From the NCBI RefSeq assembly GCF_001612685.1, contig NZ_BDAY01000037.1, positions 1-64,000 of the forward strand: a DNA stretch of 64,000 nt, written 5' to 3'. This document shows positions 1 to 6,581 of the stretch, piece after piece. The notes under the pieces are model-generated. The model had not been told where the DNA came from. It saw nothing but the letters and a program-made list of their open reading frames with translations, and searched no databases. This DNA comes from Nocardia altamirensis NBRC 108246. GTDB taxonomy: Bacteria > Actinomycetota > Actinomycetes > Mycobacteriales > Mycobacteriaceae. Within the stretch, counting starts at the first letter, position 1, and each line of letters begins with the position of its first letter. A program made the position numbers and the translations under genes.

Positions 1-375
1 ACCCGCCGCGCCGACACCGCCACTCCGCAGGCCCCGAGCGGCACCACACCCGCCCAGACCGGCCGAGTCCGCGCGCCGTCACCGGCCGAGGCGGCCGTGA
101 CCACGGTCGAGGCGGCCATGTCGACCGTCGAGGCCACCCGCGCCGCGGCCTCCGCCGCCCTGGCCGCATACGCCGCCATCCGAGCGACCGGCAAGGCCGC
201 CGACAGCGTCCTCGGCGCCTTTCAAGCCGCTGAGGCGATGCGTGCGGCCGACAAAGCGGCTGCCGCACCCGACGACGTCGAACTCGCCAACGCCGCGACC
301 GAAGCAGAGAACCGAGCTGCCAAGGCGACGCTGCGCACCACCCGCCCGGCGATCCCGCCGATCACCAAGTCATAG
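1..375 (+). CDS. C-terminal part of an Ala-rich hypothetical protein (cut by window start)
   Basis: The reading frame is open from the first base to a TAG at 375, so the gene starts outside the window. About 124 residues are visible. They begin with a Thr/Pro-rich stretch and continue into an Ala-rich, probably helical segment with repeated VEAA/VEAT units, ending in a basic PAIPPITKS tail. No signal peptide or catalytic motif can be judged from this fragment. A strong symmetrical hairpin follows directly. I do not recognise the family. Confidence 0.55.
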   Translation, partial: TRRADTATPQAPSGTTPAQTGRVRAPSPAEAAVTTVEAAMSTVEATRAAASAALAAYAAIRATGKAADSVLGAFQAAEAMRAADKAAAAPDDVELANAATEAENRAAKATLRTTRPAIPPITKS

Positions 376-385
376 CGTCAGACAG

Positions 386-423
386 CAGAGCAGGGCCTGC
401 GCCGCGGCGCAGGCCCTGCTCTG
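386..423. terminator. Perfect 38-bp palindrome, bidirectional terminator
   Basis: Two 18-base arms (CAGAGCAGGGCCTGCGCC and its exact complement) are separated by GC. The hairpin lies between the convergent ends of the Ala-rich gene (375) and the VOC gene (434). It has no T tract, as is common in high-GC actinobacteria. Confidence 0.75.
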
Positions 424-433
424 TGCGCTATTG

Positions 434-1243
434 CTATGTGCCCGAAGGCGGCTCACCCACCGTCGTCGCGGTATCGATCACGCCGAACACCTCGCCCTGC
501 GGCCCCCGCAGGATGCCCATCCGACCGAACGGACTGTCCTGGGCGCCCATCATGACGGTCGCGCCCAACGCCACGCCCTTGTCGAGAGCCGCGTCGGTGC
601 CGTCCACCTGGAACCACGTCAGCCAGTACGACATGTCCTCGCCGCCGGGTCCGATAGCCGAATCGTTCATGCCGCCGACCGGGTCGCCACCTTGCGTCAG
701 GCTGAAGGTGGAGTAGACGAAGTTCGTGCCGTCACCGATTTCGGTGTAGTTCCAGCCGAATACGGCCGCGTAGAACTCCTGCGACTGCTTGTACTGCAGG
801 GTGTGCAGCTCGTTCCAGCAGTACGCGTTCGGCTCGTTGTAGATCCCGGCACCGGTGTGCGCCTTGGCTTCCCACACGCCGAAGGGCGCCCCCGCCGGGT
901 CGGCCCCGACGAACATCCGGCCGACGTCGAGCACGTCGAACGGCGGCATGAAGACCACACCGCCTGCCGCGGTGACCTTTTCGGCGATCGCATCGGCGCT
1001 GTCCGCGGCGAAGTAGGTGGTCCACACCGACGGCATGTCCATGCCGTCGGGCTTGGGCCCGATGCCCGCGGCAGGCCTGCCGTCGAGTAGCGCCAGCAGA
1101 TAGCCACCCGCCTCCGGCGGACTGTCCTGGACATCCCAGCCGAATAGTTCGCCATAGAATTCGCGGGCGCGTGCGGTGTCGTCGACTTGCGTGTCGACCC
1201 AGCACGGTGTCCCCTGCGGCCAACTTCCGTCGTGAGTGGGCAT
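434..1243 (-). CDS. VOC-superfamily protein with two glyoxalase-like domains
   Basis: This 269-residue protein has two tandem vicinal-oxygen-chelate domains. The first begins around residue 10 (WVDTQVDDTARAREFYGELF) and the second near residue 135 (WNELHTLQYKQSQEFYAAVF). Each shows the family pattern of a beta strand, a 'FY..LFGW' helix, and a closing strand ending in 'GAPFGVWE' or 'GEVFGVID'. This layout is typical of actinobacterial glyoxalase/bleomycin-resistance-like proteins such as the hydroxylase-associated CFP30B type; the substrate cannot be read. The ATG at 1243 was chosen because an AGGAGG ribosome site lies about 7 bases upstream; a longer frame exists but lacks such a site. It is convergent with the gene at the window start. 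Confidence 0.85.
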   Translation of the reverse strand: MPTHDGSWPQGTPCWVDTQVDDTARAREFYGELFGWDVQDSPPEAGGYLLALLDGRPAAGIGPKPDGMDMPSVWTTYFAADSADAIAEKVTAAGGVVFMPPFDVLDVGRMFVGADPAGAPFGVWEAKAHTGAGIYNEPNAYCWNELHTLQYKQSQEFYAAVFGWNYTEIGDGTNFVYSTFSLTQGGDPVGGMNDSAIGPGGEDMSYWLTWFQVDGTDAALDKGVALGATVMMGAQDSPFGRMGILRGPQGEVFGVIDTATTVGEPPSGT

Positions 1244-1459
1244 TTCCGTGGCCTCCTGACCTCGGGTTAGCTGACATGCAACCGGCCGGAGCCGACGCAC
1301 GGCAAGTCAACCACCCACGGCGGGCGGCGGTGCGCGGAATCGAGGTGGCCTTGACAGTGTTGCGACCTGGACGCTTGCCCAGTAATTGCGGTGAGCGACA
1401 CCACATCCACCGGGCCGGAGCGTGGCAGGTTCAACCATTCGGTGAGTTTCGAATGAACC

Positions 1460-1484
1460 GTGCGCGACACCTCGTGTCGCGCAC
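1460..1484. promoter_or_regulatory. Perfect 11-bp inverted repeat upstream of the MFS gene
   Basis: GTGCGCGACAC, a 3-base spacer CTC, then the exact complement GTGTCGCGCAC. It lies 45 bp before the ATG of the transporter at 1530, inside the 286-bp divergent gap with the VOC gene. The position fits an operator for a dimeric repressor; a hairpin role is possible. The rest of the gap shows no other clear element. Confidence 0.5.
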
Positions 1485-1529
1485 CACGAAATAGTTGTCG
1501 GGTGCTCGGTTCGTCGGCAGTATGGCGGA

Positions 1530-2792
1530 ATGACAACAGCATCCGACCTCGGGCGAGAAAGTCTGCGGCTGGACGAACTGCCGGTTCGTCCCATTCATCG
1601 CAAATTGGTTGTACTCGTCGGCGCCGGACTGTTCTTCGATCTGTACGAGCTGTTTCTCGCCGGGACCATTACCGGCGTGCTGAAGCAAGAAATGCACCTG
1701 TCCACATTCCAACTCAGCGGCATTGTCGCTTCGGCCTTCGCAGGCCAATTCCTCGGCGCGCTGGTGATCGGCAGACTGTCCGATATCTTCGGCCGCCGCC
1801 GCATGTTCATGGTCAATATCGCGCTGTATTCCGGATTCACCTTGCTCGGCGCGTTCAGCCCCAACATCACCTTTCTGATGGCGACGCGATTCCTCGCAGG
1901 CCTCGGTATCGGCGCCGAGATGACCGTGTCGGACACCTATCTCTCCGAGGTGGTGCCGCCGCAGGTGCGCGGCCGGATGATCGCCATGGCGTACACGATC
2001 GGTTTCTGTGCGGTGCCGATCGTCGGGTTCCTCGCCAAATGGCTGGTTCCGTTGCAGCCCTTCGGCGTCGACGGATGGCGCTGGCTGTTCGTGATCGGCG
2101 GGCTCGGCGCCGCCGTGGTGGTCGTGGCGCGCAAGAACATGCCGGAATCGCCGCACTGGATCGCCAGGCAGGCCGCCAAGGCGACGACCACACCCTTCAG
2201 CGCGATCGTGCGACCGCCGTACCGGGCGCGGACCACCCTGTTCTCCGCGGTGATGATCCTGCAGGTCTTCGGCTACTACGGGTTCGGCACGCTGGCCGTT
2301 CTCGTGCTGGACCGCAAGGGTTTCGAAGTGGTGACCTCACTGAGCTATCTGGCCGTCACCTATCTCGGCTATCCCCTCGGCTCACTGCTTGCCATCCCGC
2401 TGATGGAACGGTTCGAACGCAAACATCTCGTGATGGCGACCGCGACGCTGATGGCGTTGTTCGGCCTGGCTTTCGGCTTCGCCACCAGCGTGCCGGTCAT
2501 TCTGCTTTCGGGCGCGTTGTTCACTCTCGCCAGCAATGTCTTCTCGGACGCGCTGCACGCCTATCTCCCGGAATCGTTCCCGACCGCGGTGCGCGGCACG
2601 GCGTCGGGCGCGACCTACTCGTTGTCGAAGGTCAGCACCGCTGTCTTGCCGTTCGTGTTGCTGCCGCTGCTCGACCACCCCAACGGCCCAGGCCTGGTGT
2701 TCACGGTCATCACCGTCGCACTGCTCGCCATGGTCACGCTCGTCGGGATCTGGGGCCCGCGCACCGGCAGGCGAGCATTGGACGCGATCTAG
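1530..2792 (+). CDS. MFS transporter, sugar/organic-acid porter type
   Basis: A 420-residue membrane protein with about 12 hydrophobic segments and classic major-facilitator signatures. These are 'GRLSDIFGRRRMF' in the loop after helix 2 (around residue 90), 'RFLAGLGIGAEMT' in helix 4, and 'VVPPQVRGRM' after helix 4, which is reminiscent of the sugar-porter/aromatic-acid families. In the second half 'YLPESFPTAVRGTASG' echoes the 'E.FP...R' motif of the same group. It should move a small anionic or sugar-like substrate with protons; the substrate is not determinable. The start is an ATG at 1530. The gap upstream holds a strong inverted repeat, so it is probably regulated locally. Confidence 0.85.
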   Translation: MTTASDLGRESLRLDELPVRPIHRKLVVLVGAGLFFDLYELFLAGTITGVLKQEMHLSTFQLSGIVASAFAGQFLGALVIGRLSDIFGRRRMFMVNIALYSGFTLLGAFSPNITFLMATRFLAGLGIGAEMTVSDTYLSEVVPPQVRGRMIAMAYTIGFCAVPIVGFLAKWLVPLQPFGVDGWRWLFVIGGLGAAVVVVARKNMPESPHWIARQAAKATTTPFSAIVRPPYRARTTLFSAVMILQVFGYYGFGTLAVLVLDRKGFEVVTSLSYLAVTYLGYPLGSLLAIPLMERFERKHLVMATATLMALFGLAFGFATSVPVILLSGALFTLASNVFSDALHAYLPESFPTAVRGTASGATYSLSKVSTAVLPFVLLPLLDHPNGPGLVFTVITVALLAMVTLVGIWGPRTGRRALDAI

Positions 2793-2843
2793 ACCAACAC
2801 CCGAAAGCGCTGTGCAACAGCCGCAGCCGAACATGACTGGCTC

Positions 2844-3419
2844 GTGTGCGAGACCGGCATCATGGAGGGCATGGGTGGTCCAGGTGCGATGGTTCTGCTG
2901 AAGGAACCGATCGATGCGGAGGAGGTTCGCGGCCTCATGATGCAGGCATTCCTGCCCGCCTCCTGGGAGGACGACTGGCATCTCTGTGACCCTTCGGCTT
3001 TCGGAATGCCCGAGGACCTGGTCGATGCCGGGCCTACGGCAGTCGTCGTGCGACCACCCCATCGTGCGAATCCACGACTGGCCAAGGCAATCGGCTTCAC
3101 CCCGGCCACCGCGATCATCGTGTCGATGGGTGCCAACCAACGCGTCGATCACCGGCTGGCCGGGCACCTGTGCCTGGTGCTCGCGCTCGAATACGACGGC
3201 TTGATCGATTTCTCCGGCAGCCTGGTCCCGTTCCCCTGGCCCGACGACATCCCCATCGTCAAACGAACTCGTGAGCAAGATGCCGAACTGGCGAGCCGGA
3301 TCGCACACGGGATGCGCAAGCTGCCGGGCCGCCTGTATCTCGTCGACCGCTGCCACGTCGGCGACGTGGAGTTCCTCGACGCGTGGCTGCGCCATCCGCG
3401 CTTTCGGATGATCAAGTGA
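2844..3419 (+). CDS. Uncharacterised protein of 191 aa
   Basis: The frame begins at a GTG (MCETGIMEGM...), 51 bp after the MFS gene on the same strand, and ends at 3419, only 16 bp from the convergent HD-domain gene. The sequence is mixed alpha/beta and soluble. It has a conserved-looking core 'GFTPATAIIVSMGANQRVDHRLAG' (positions about 88-111) and a charged C-terminal part that includes 'GRLYLVDRCHVGDVEFLDAWL'. No transmembrane segment or metal-binding signature is evident. It resembles small actinobacterial DUF proteins such as DUF6368, but that assignment is only a recollection and is weak. Confidence 0.6.
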   Translation: MCETGIMEGMGGPGAMVLLKEPIDAEEVRGLMMQAFLPASWEDDWHLCDPSAFGMPEDLVDAGPTAVVVRPPHRANPRLAKAIGFTPATAIIVSMGANQRVDHRLAGHLCLVLALEYDGLIDFSGSLVPFPWPDDIPIVKRTREQDAELASRIAHGMRKLPGRLYLVDRCHVGDVEFLDAWLRHPRFRMIK

Positions 3420-3435
3420 CCGAACAGATTTCGTG

Positions 3436-4029
3436 TCAGCCGACGATGGGGTAGTTCGCCTGAAAGGCAAGACGGTGATCGGCGCCCGCGGCAATCCGGT
3501 TGAGTTCGTCGTCCAAGGCCATGAACGCCTGCCACGACGGCTCCCCGCTCGCCGCCACGAGGTGGGCAACGACCAGCTGCTCGAGCTCGGGAACGCGCTT
3601 GGCCTTCCAGATCTTGTCGGCCAGGCTGACCAGCAGATCGTCGATGCCGATATCGGCCTCGTGCCAGGAAGCGTGGGTGCGGGCGAAGCGAGCGAGGTCC
3701 GCGCTGACACCGTGCTCCAGCAGCAGCCGGTATCCGTCCTGTTCATGGGCTGAGCCGGGCCCCGAGAGCTCGTCCTGGTGGACGACCTTGCCGACGTCGT
3801 GGGTTGCTGCTCCGAACAACACTGCGGCCCTGTCGATTTCCACCGCACCGTAGTGTCGCTCCAGCCAGTCGACCACCTCGCAGGCGACATCGTGGACCGC
3901 GCGGAGGTGCGCCGCAAGTCTCGGCGGCGCATCCATACGCTCGAGCAGCGCCCCGACTCGTTCCGGCAACGGCCGCAACGCCGGATCACCTGAATCGGCT
4001 AGGGCTCTGCGCAGGACTTCCGAAGTCAT
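3436..4029 (-). CDS. HD-domain protein (putative metal-dependent phosphohydrolase)
   Basis: About 197 residues. The HD signature is visible: a first His around 'LRAVHDVACEVVDWLE', the central 'LFGAATHDVGKVVH' (His-Asp doublet), a following 'THASWHEADIGIDDLL' segment with extra His/Glu ligands, and 'SLADKIWKAKR' carrying the distal Asp. This is the layout of HD-superfamily phosphohydrolases acting on nucleotides or phosphate esters; the substrate is unknown. The ATG at 4029 is taken as start; a TTG three codons upstream is possible and neither has a strong ribosome site. Convergent with the unknown gene ending at 3419. Confidence 0.75.
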   Translation of the reverse strand: MTSEVLRRALADSGDPALRPLPERVGALLERMDAPPRLAAHLRAVHDVACEVVDWLERHYGAVEIDRAAVLFGAATHDVGKVVHQDELSGPGSAHEQDGYRLLLEHGVSADLARFARTHASWHEADIGIDDLLVSLADKIWKAKRVPELEQLVVAHLVAASGEPSWQAFMALDDELNRIAAGADHRLAFQANYPIVG

Positions 4030-4052
4030 CCGAGCCAAGGTAGCAGCAACGA

Positions 4053-4087
4053 AAAGCGGCCCAGAACATCGCGTTTCGAGCCGCTTT
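4053..4087 (-). terminator. Terminator hairpin after the CAP-domain gene
   Basis: On the minus strand AAAGCGGC pairs with GCCGCTTT over a loop of about 19 bases, and the downstream arm runs into CTTTTCG. It lies just beyond the stop of the CAP gene at 4109 and before the HD gene start. Confidence 0.5.
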
Positions 4088-4108
4088 CCAGACAGCGGTG
4101 CGGCGGGA

Positions 4109-5047
4109 TCAGCGGGTGCCGAACATCTGGGTCCACCACGGCCCCGTGTCTTCCAAGCGATTGCCGCGTCCTGGACTGCCTTTCAGCGCAGCGACGCCGA
4201 CCGACTTCCAGGAGCATTTGAGCAGTTCCTCCCGGTGACCGGAGCTCCACATCCAACCCTGCATGGCCTCACGGGGATTGGAAGCACCAAGAGCGATGAT
4301 CTCCGAGACCTCCGCCTGGTACCCCTGCGCCTTCGCGCGGTGCTCGGGGTAGCGGTGGCTGGCGACGGGGCTGATGTGATTGAAGTAGCGTCGCTCTCGC
4401 ATTTCCTGGTTGTGCAGCCGCGCGGCCTTGGTCAACCGCGCATCCATGCGCAGCGGCTGGCAGCCCTTCTTCTTGCGCTCGGCATTGGTGAGGTCGAAGA
4501 CTTCCTTCTCCCACGCCGTCGCGCCCTCACCCGCGTCCGGCTTTTCCGGCTCCGCAGGCTCAGTGGGTTTCGGCGGCTCAGTGGGTTTCGGCGGGTCGGT
4601 CGGTTCCGCAGGCTCGGTAGGTTTCGGCTGCTCGGGATCGTCGCCCGAGCAGTCGGGAGCCGCAGGTTCGTCGGTTCCGGTGTCGACGAAAGCGTCGCTG
4701 ATGAACCCGCCGGTGTCGAGCTTGTCCCACACATCGGTGGCAGCCCATCCACCCTTGACGCGGTCGCCGCGAACCGTGCACACGATCGTCACCGTTGCAC
4801 CGTGCCGAACACGGCCGACCTTCGAACTCTTCAGGCTCGGACCGGACCGAACATTGACTGGCAGACGCCAATTCGGCGCATGAACCGTCCCTGTCGCAGG
4901 CTCCTCCGGTTCGGCGGCCGCCGGTCCGGCCACTGCGCCGCCCGCGACGACAGCAAGCGCGCAGACCGCACCGAGCGCGGCTCGTGACCGCCGACCGGTG
5001 AAGTCCCGCATCATATTCCACATTCTCGACTCTGCATTCATCGACAT
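4109..5047 (-). CDS. Secreted SH3b-like + CAP (SCP) domain protein
   Basis: The 312-residue protein has an N-terminal signal sequence: basic 'RRSRAALGAV', a hydrophobic core, and a cleavage-like 'GPAAAEPEE' around residue 45. Next is a bacterial SH3-like domain ('LPVNVRSGPSLKSSKVGRV', about 60-125), then a Pro/Glu/Thr linker built from PKPTEP/PAEPTDP units (about 138-170). A C-terminal CAP/SCP domain follows (about 180-312), with 'LTNAERKKKGCQPL', 'HNQEMRERRYFNHISP' and 'GWMWSSGHREELL', which include family His/Glu positions. Such proteins are exported and probably wall-associated; their substrate is unknown. The ATG at 5047 follows AGGGGGA at good spacing. Imperfect direct repeats lie upstream at 5130-5177. 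Confidence 0.88.
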   Translation of the reverse strand: MSMNAESRMWNMMRDFTGRRSRAALGAVCALAVVAGGAVAGPAAAEPEEPATGTVHAPNWRLPVNVRSGPSLKSSKVGRVRHGATVTIVCTVRGDRVKGGWAATDVWDKLDTGGFISDAFVDTGTDEPAAPDCSGDDPEQPKPTEPAEPTDPPKPTEPPKPTEPAEPEKPDAGEGATAWEKEVFDLTNAERKKKGCQPLRMDARLTKAARLHNQEMRERRYFNHISPVASHRYPEHRAKAQGYQAEVSEIIALGASNPREAMQGWMWSSGHREELLKCSWKSVGVAALKGSPGRGNRLEDTGPWWTQMFGTR

Positions 5048-5129
5048 CGCCTGTCCCCCTTGGGATCCGGCAATTCGATGGAGGTGACCACCACTATCGC
5101 GTTCTCCGTACTCGCGCTGACCCAGTATC

Positions 5130-5177
5130 GATCAGCACCGGAGCGCCGTTGATCCGATGCTGATCAGTACCGAAGCG
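5130..5177. repeat. Imperfect 16-bp direct repeats upstream of the CAP gene
   Basis: GATCAGCACCGGAGCG (5130-5145) and GATCAGTACCGAAGCG (5162-5177) match at 14 of 16 bases. Their starts are 32 bp apart, about three helical turns. They lie 80-130 bp upstream of the CAP start at 5047, a plausible operator position. The rest of the 5048-5296 gap shows nothing further. Confidence 0.45.
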
Positions 5178-5296
5178 TAGGGTCCTGCGACGCCGAGGTT
5201 GCGCTGTCTTAGGCCTTGTCAATACGAGTCAAGGTCAGCCTGATACCGGCGCGGTGATCCGACGGCCGGCGAACGCCCTACTTCGAGCAGCAATGA

Positions 5297-5331
5297 AAAA
5301 CGGCTCGGAACATTTCGTTCCGAGCCGTTTT
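5297..5331 (-). terminator. Rho-independent terminator after tRNA-fMet
   Basis: A perfect 15-bp stem (AAAACGGCTCGGAAC with its complement) with a 5-base loop, followed on the minus strand by a T run. It starts 8 bp beyond the 3' end of the tRNA gene. Confidence 0.85.
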
Positions 5332-5338
5332 CCCTTTG

Positions 5339-5412
5339 TAGCGGGGACAGGATTTGAACCTGCGACCTCTGGGTTATGAGCCCAGCGAGCTACCGAGCTG
5401 CTCCACCCCGCG
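5339..5412 (-). tRNA. Initiator tRNA-fMet (anticodon CAU)
   Basis: The minus strand folds as a cloverleaf. It has acceptor CGCGGGG/CCCCGCT with a C1-U72 mismatch, a D-arm with AGCTCGGTAGCTCG, an anticodon stem CTGGG/CCCAG around CTCATAA, and a T-arm with GGTTCAAATCC. The unpaired 1-72 position and the three G-C pairs below the anticodon loop are the marks of initiator tRNA. CCA is not encoded. A strong terminator follows. No other tRNA is in the window. Confidence 0.93.
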
Positions 5413-5770
5413 TCGGTAAACACAACATTACACACGGGTTCACGCTGACGCCAAATCGCCTGGTCAGACCGGCGATTTCGGTCTCGGCAGTCGATCAGCG
5501 CGACGAGCCGAGCGGCCCGACAGCTAGCCAGAACGCAAGATCGCACACGCACGGGGGCGACGAACCCGAACTCTTAGCAATGCGAATGGGTCTATCACCG
5601 ACTATCGCAACCGCTCAAACGTGATCCGGGTCACCATTTCGTAGTGATCTCGAACACTTAACGGTGCTATAACAGACCGACCGGAACGCGTGTCGAGGGC
5701 ATTTCCCACCTGCACAAAGGACGATATTCGGGTTATTCGCTTCATGCAATTCGGGTGTTATCAAGACGTG
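5413..5770 (+). other. Gene-free interval upstream of the Rpf leader, with a possible promoter
   Basis: There is no credible gene here. A TATAAC at 5668-5673 could be the -10 of the downstream rpf gene, with a poor -35 around 5645. That would give a 5' leader of roughly 270 nt. A 79-codon frame (5690-5929) overlaps the leader but has no ribosome site or recognisable product. Confidence 0.4.
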
Positions 5771-5774
5771 ATCT

Positions 5775-5945
5775 GCCGAGATTTCTTCGTTACCGTGCGT
5801 TCACGGCCCGGATCATCCGTGATGGGCTCGAACTCGAACCGACGAATACCGGCGACCCTGCCCCACGGTTCGAGGATCCCCGACGACCTGGGGGCAGGGA
5901 CCCGGCGACGTTATTCGCCGAGCCGGTAGGCGCAGGGAGGGAAAA
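5775..5945 (+). promoter_or_regulatory. Candidate c-di-AMP (ydaO/yuaA-class) riboswitch in the rpf 5' leader
   Basis: The leader before the rpf ATG at 5952 is highly structured. CCCTGCCCC (5858-5866) pairs with GGGGCAGGG further on. The 3' part reads CGCCGAGCCGGTAGGCG followed by a purine-rich GGGAGGGAA, which matches what I remember of the conserved 3' end of actinobacterial ydaO-class elements. Established knowledge: c-di-AMP riboswitches frequently precede rpf and other wall-hydrolase genes in actinobacteria. The exact boundaries are approximate and the assignment needs a covariance-model search. Confidence 0.5.
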
Positions 5946-5951
5946 GCACTT

Positions 5952-6503
5952 ATGACTGAGAACCGGAAGTTCAACGCCCGCGCCCTCGGCTTTGCCGCCG
6001 TGACCGGCGCTCTTGTTGCCGTCCCGTTCGCATTCTCCACCGCGACCGCATCCGCAGCACCCGCCCACAACTGGGACGGTGTCGCACAGTGCGAGAGCGG
6101 CGGCAATTGGGGGATCAACACCGGAAACGGCTACTACGGCGGCCTGCAGTTCTCGCAGAGCACCTGGCGGGCCAACGGCGGTCAGGGCTCGGCCCACACC
6201 GCGAGCAAGGAGGAGCAGATCCGCGTCGCGGAGAACGTGCTCGCCACTCAGGGCCAGGGCGCCTGGCCGTCGTGCGGCAAGTACCTGCGCGCAGGCACCT
6301 CCGAGCCCGAGGTCGCCGCCACACCGGAGCCCGAGCCTGAGCCCGCTGCGCCGGCCCTGCCCGCACCGGGCAGCCGTCAGGCGCTCGTCGACCAGGCCAA
6401 GTCGGTGGGTAGCAACCTGGCCAAGCAGTACGGCGTCGAAGCCCAGTTCCAGCAGATCCTGGAGCAGAACGGTCCGCTGATCGAGTCGATCGCGAACCGA
6501 TAA
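5952..6503 (+). CDS. Resuscitation-promoting factor (Rpf), secreted peptidoglycan hydrolase
   Basis: 183 residues. An N-terminal signal peptide (basic start, hydrophobic 'ALGFAAVTGALVAVPF', cleavage near ASAAP at about 36) precedes the Rpf domain (about 38-112). The domain has the signature 'NWDGVAQCESGGNW' with the catalytic Glu at about 48, the 'GGLQFSQSTW' segment and a second Cys in 'WPSCGKYL' that should form the conserved disulfide. A Glu/Pro/Ala linker (115-140) leads to a helical C-terminal tail. Rpf enzymes are lytic transglycosylase-like and act on wall peptidoglycan during regrowth. The domain set most resembles short RpfC/RpfE-like members rather than RpfB (no DUF348 or G5 domains). 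The ATG follows AGGGAGGGAA. Confidence 0.9.
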   Translation: MTENRKFNARALGFAAVTGALVAVPFAFSTATASAAPAHNWDGVAQCESGGNWGINTGNGYYGGLQFSQSTWRANGGQGSAHTASKEEQIRVAENVLATQGQGAWPSCGKYLRAGTSEPEVAATPEPEPEPAAPALPAPGSRQALVDQAKSVGSNLAKQYGVEAQFQQILEQNGPLIESIANR

Positions 6504-6521
6504 CCTGCTGTCGCACAACGC

Positions 6522-6559
6522 AAGCGGCGCTGCTATCCCCGGGGATAGCAGCGCCGCTT
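6522..6559. terminator. Perfect 19+19 bp palindrome, bidirectional terminator
   Basis: AAGCGGCGCTGCTATCCCC is followed immediately by its exact complement. It sits between the convergent ends of rpf (6503) and the UPF0182 gene (6582) and would fold on both strands. Confidence 0.82.
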
Positions 6560-6581
6560 CGTGTTTCGCTCGATACCTACC

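Noticed and set aside
4530..4640. Tandem repeats in the CAP gene as a mobile or CRISPR-like array
   Set aside because: They are in-frame Pro/Glu/Thr codon repeats encoding a linker.
5690..5929. 79-codon ORF upstream of rpf
   Set aside because: No ribosome site or recognisable product, and it overlaps the putative structured leader.
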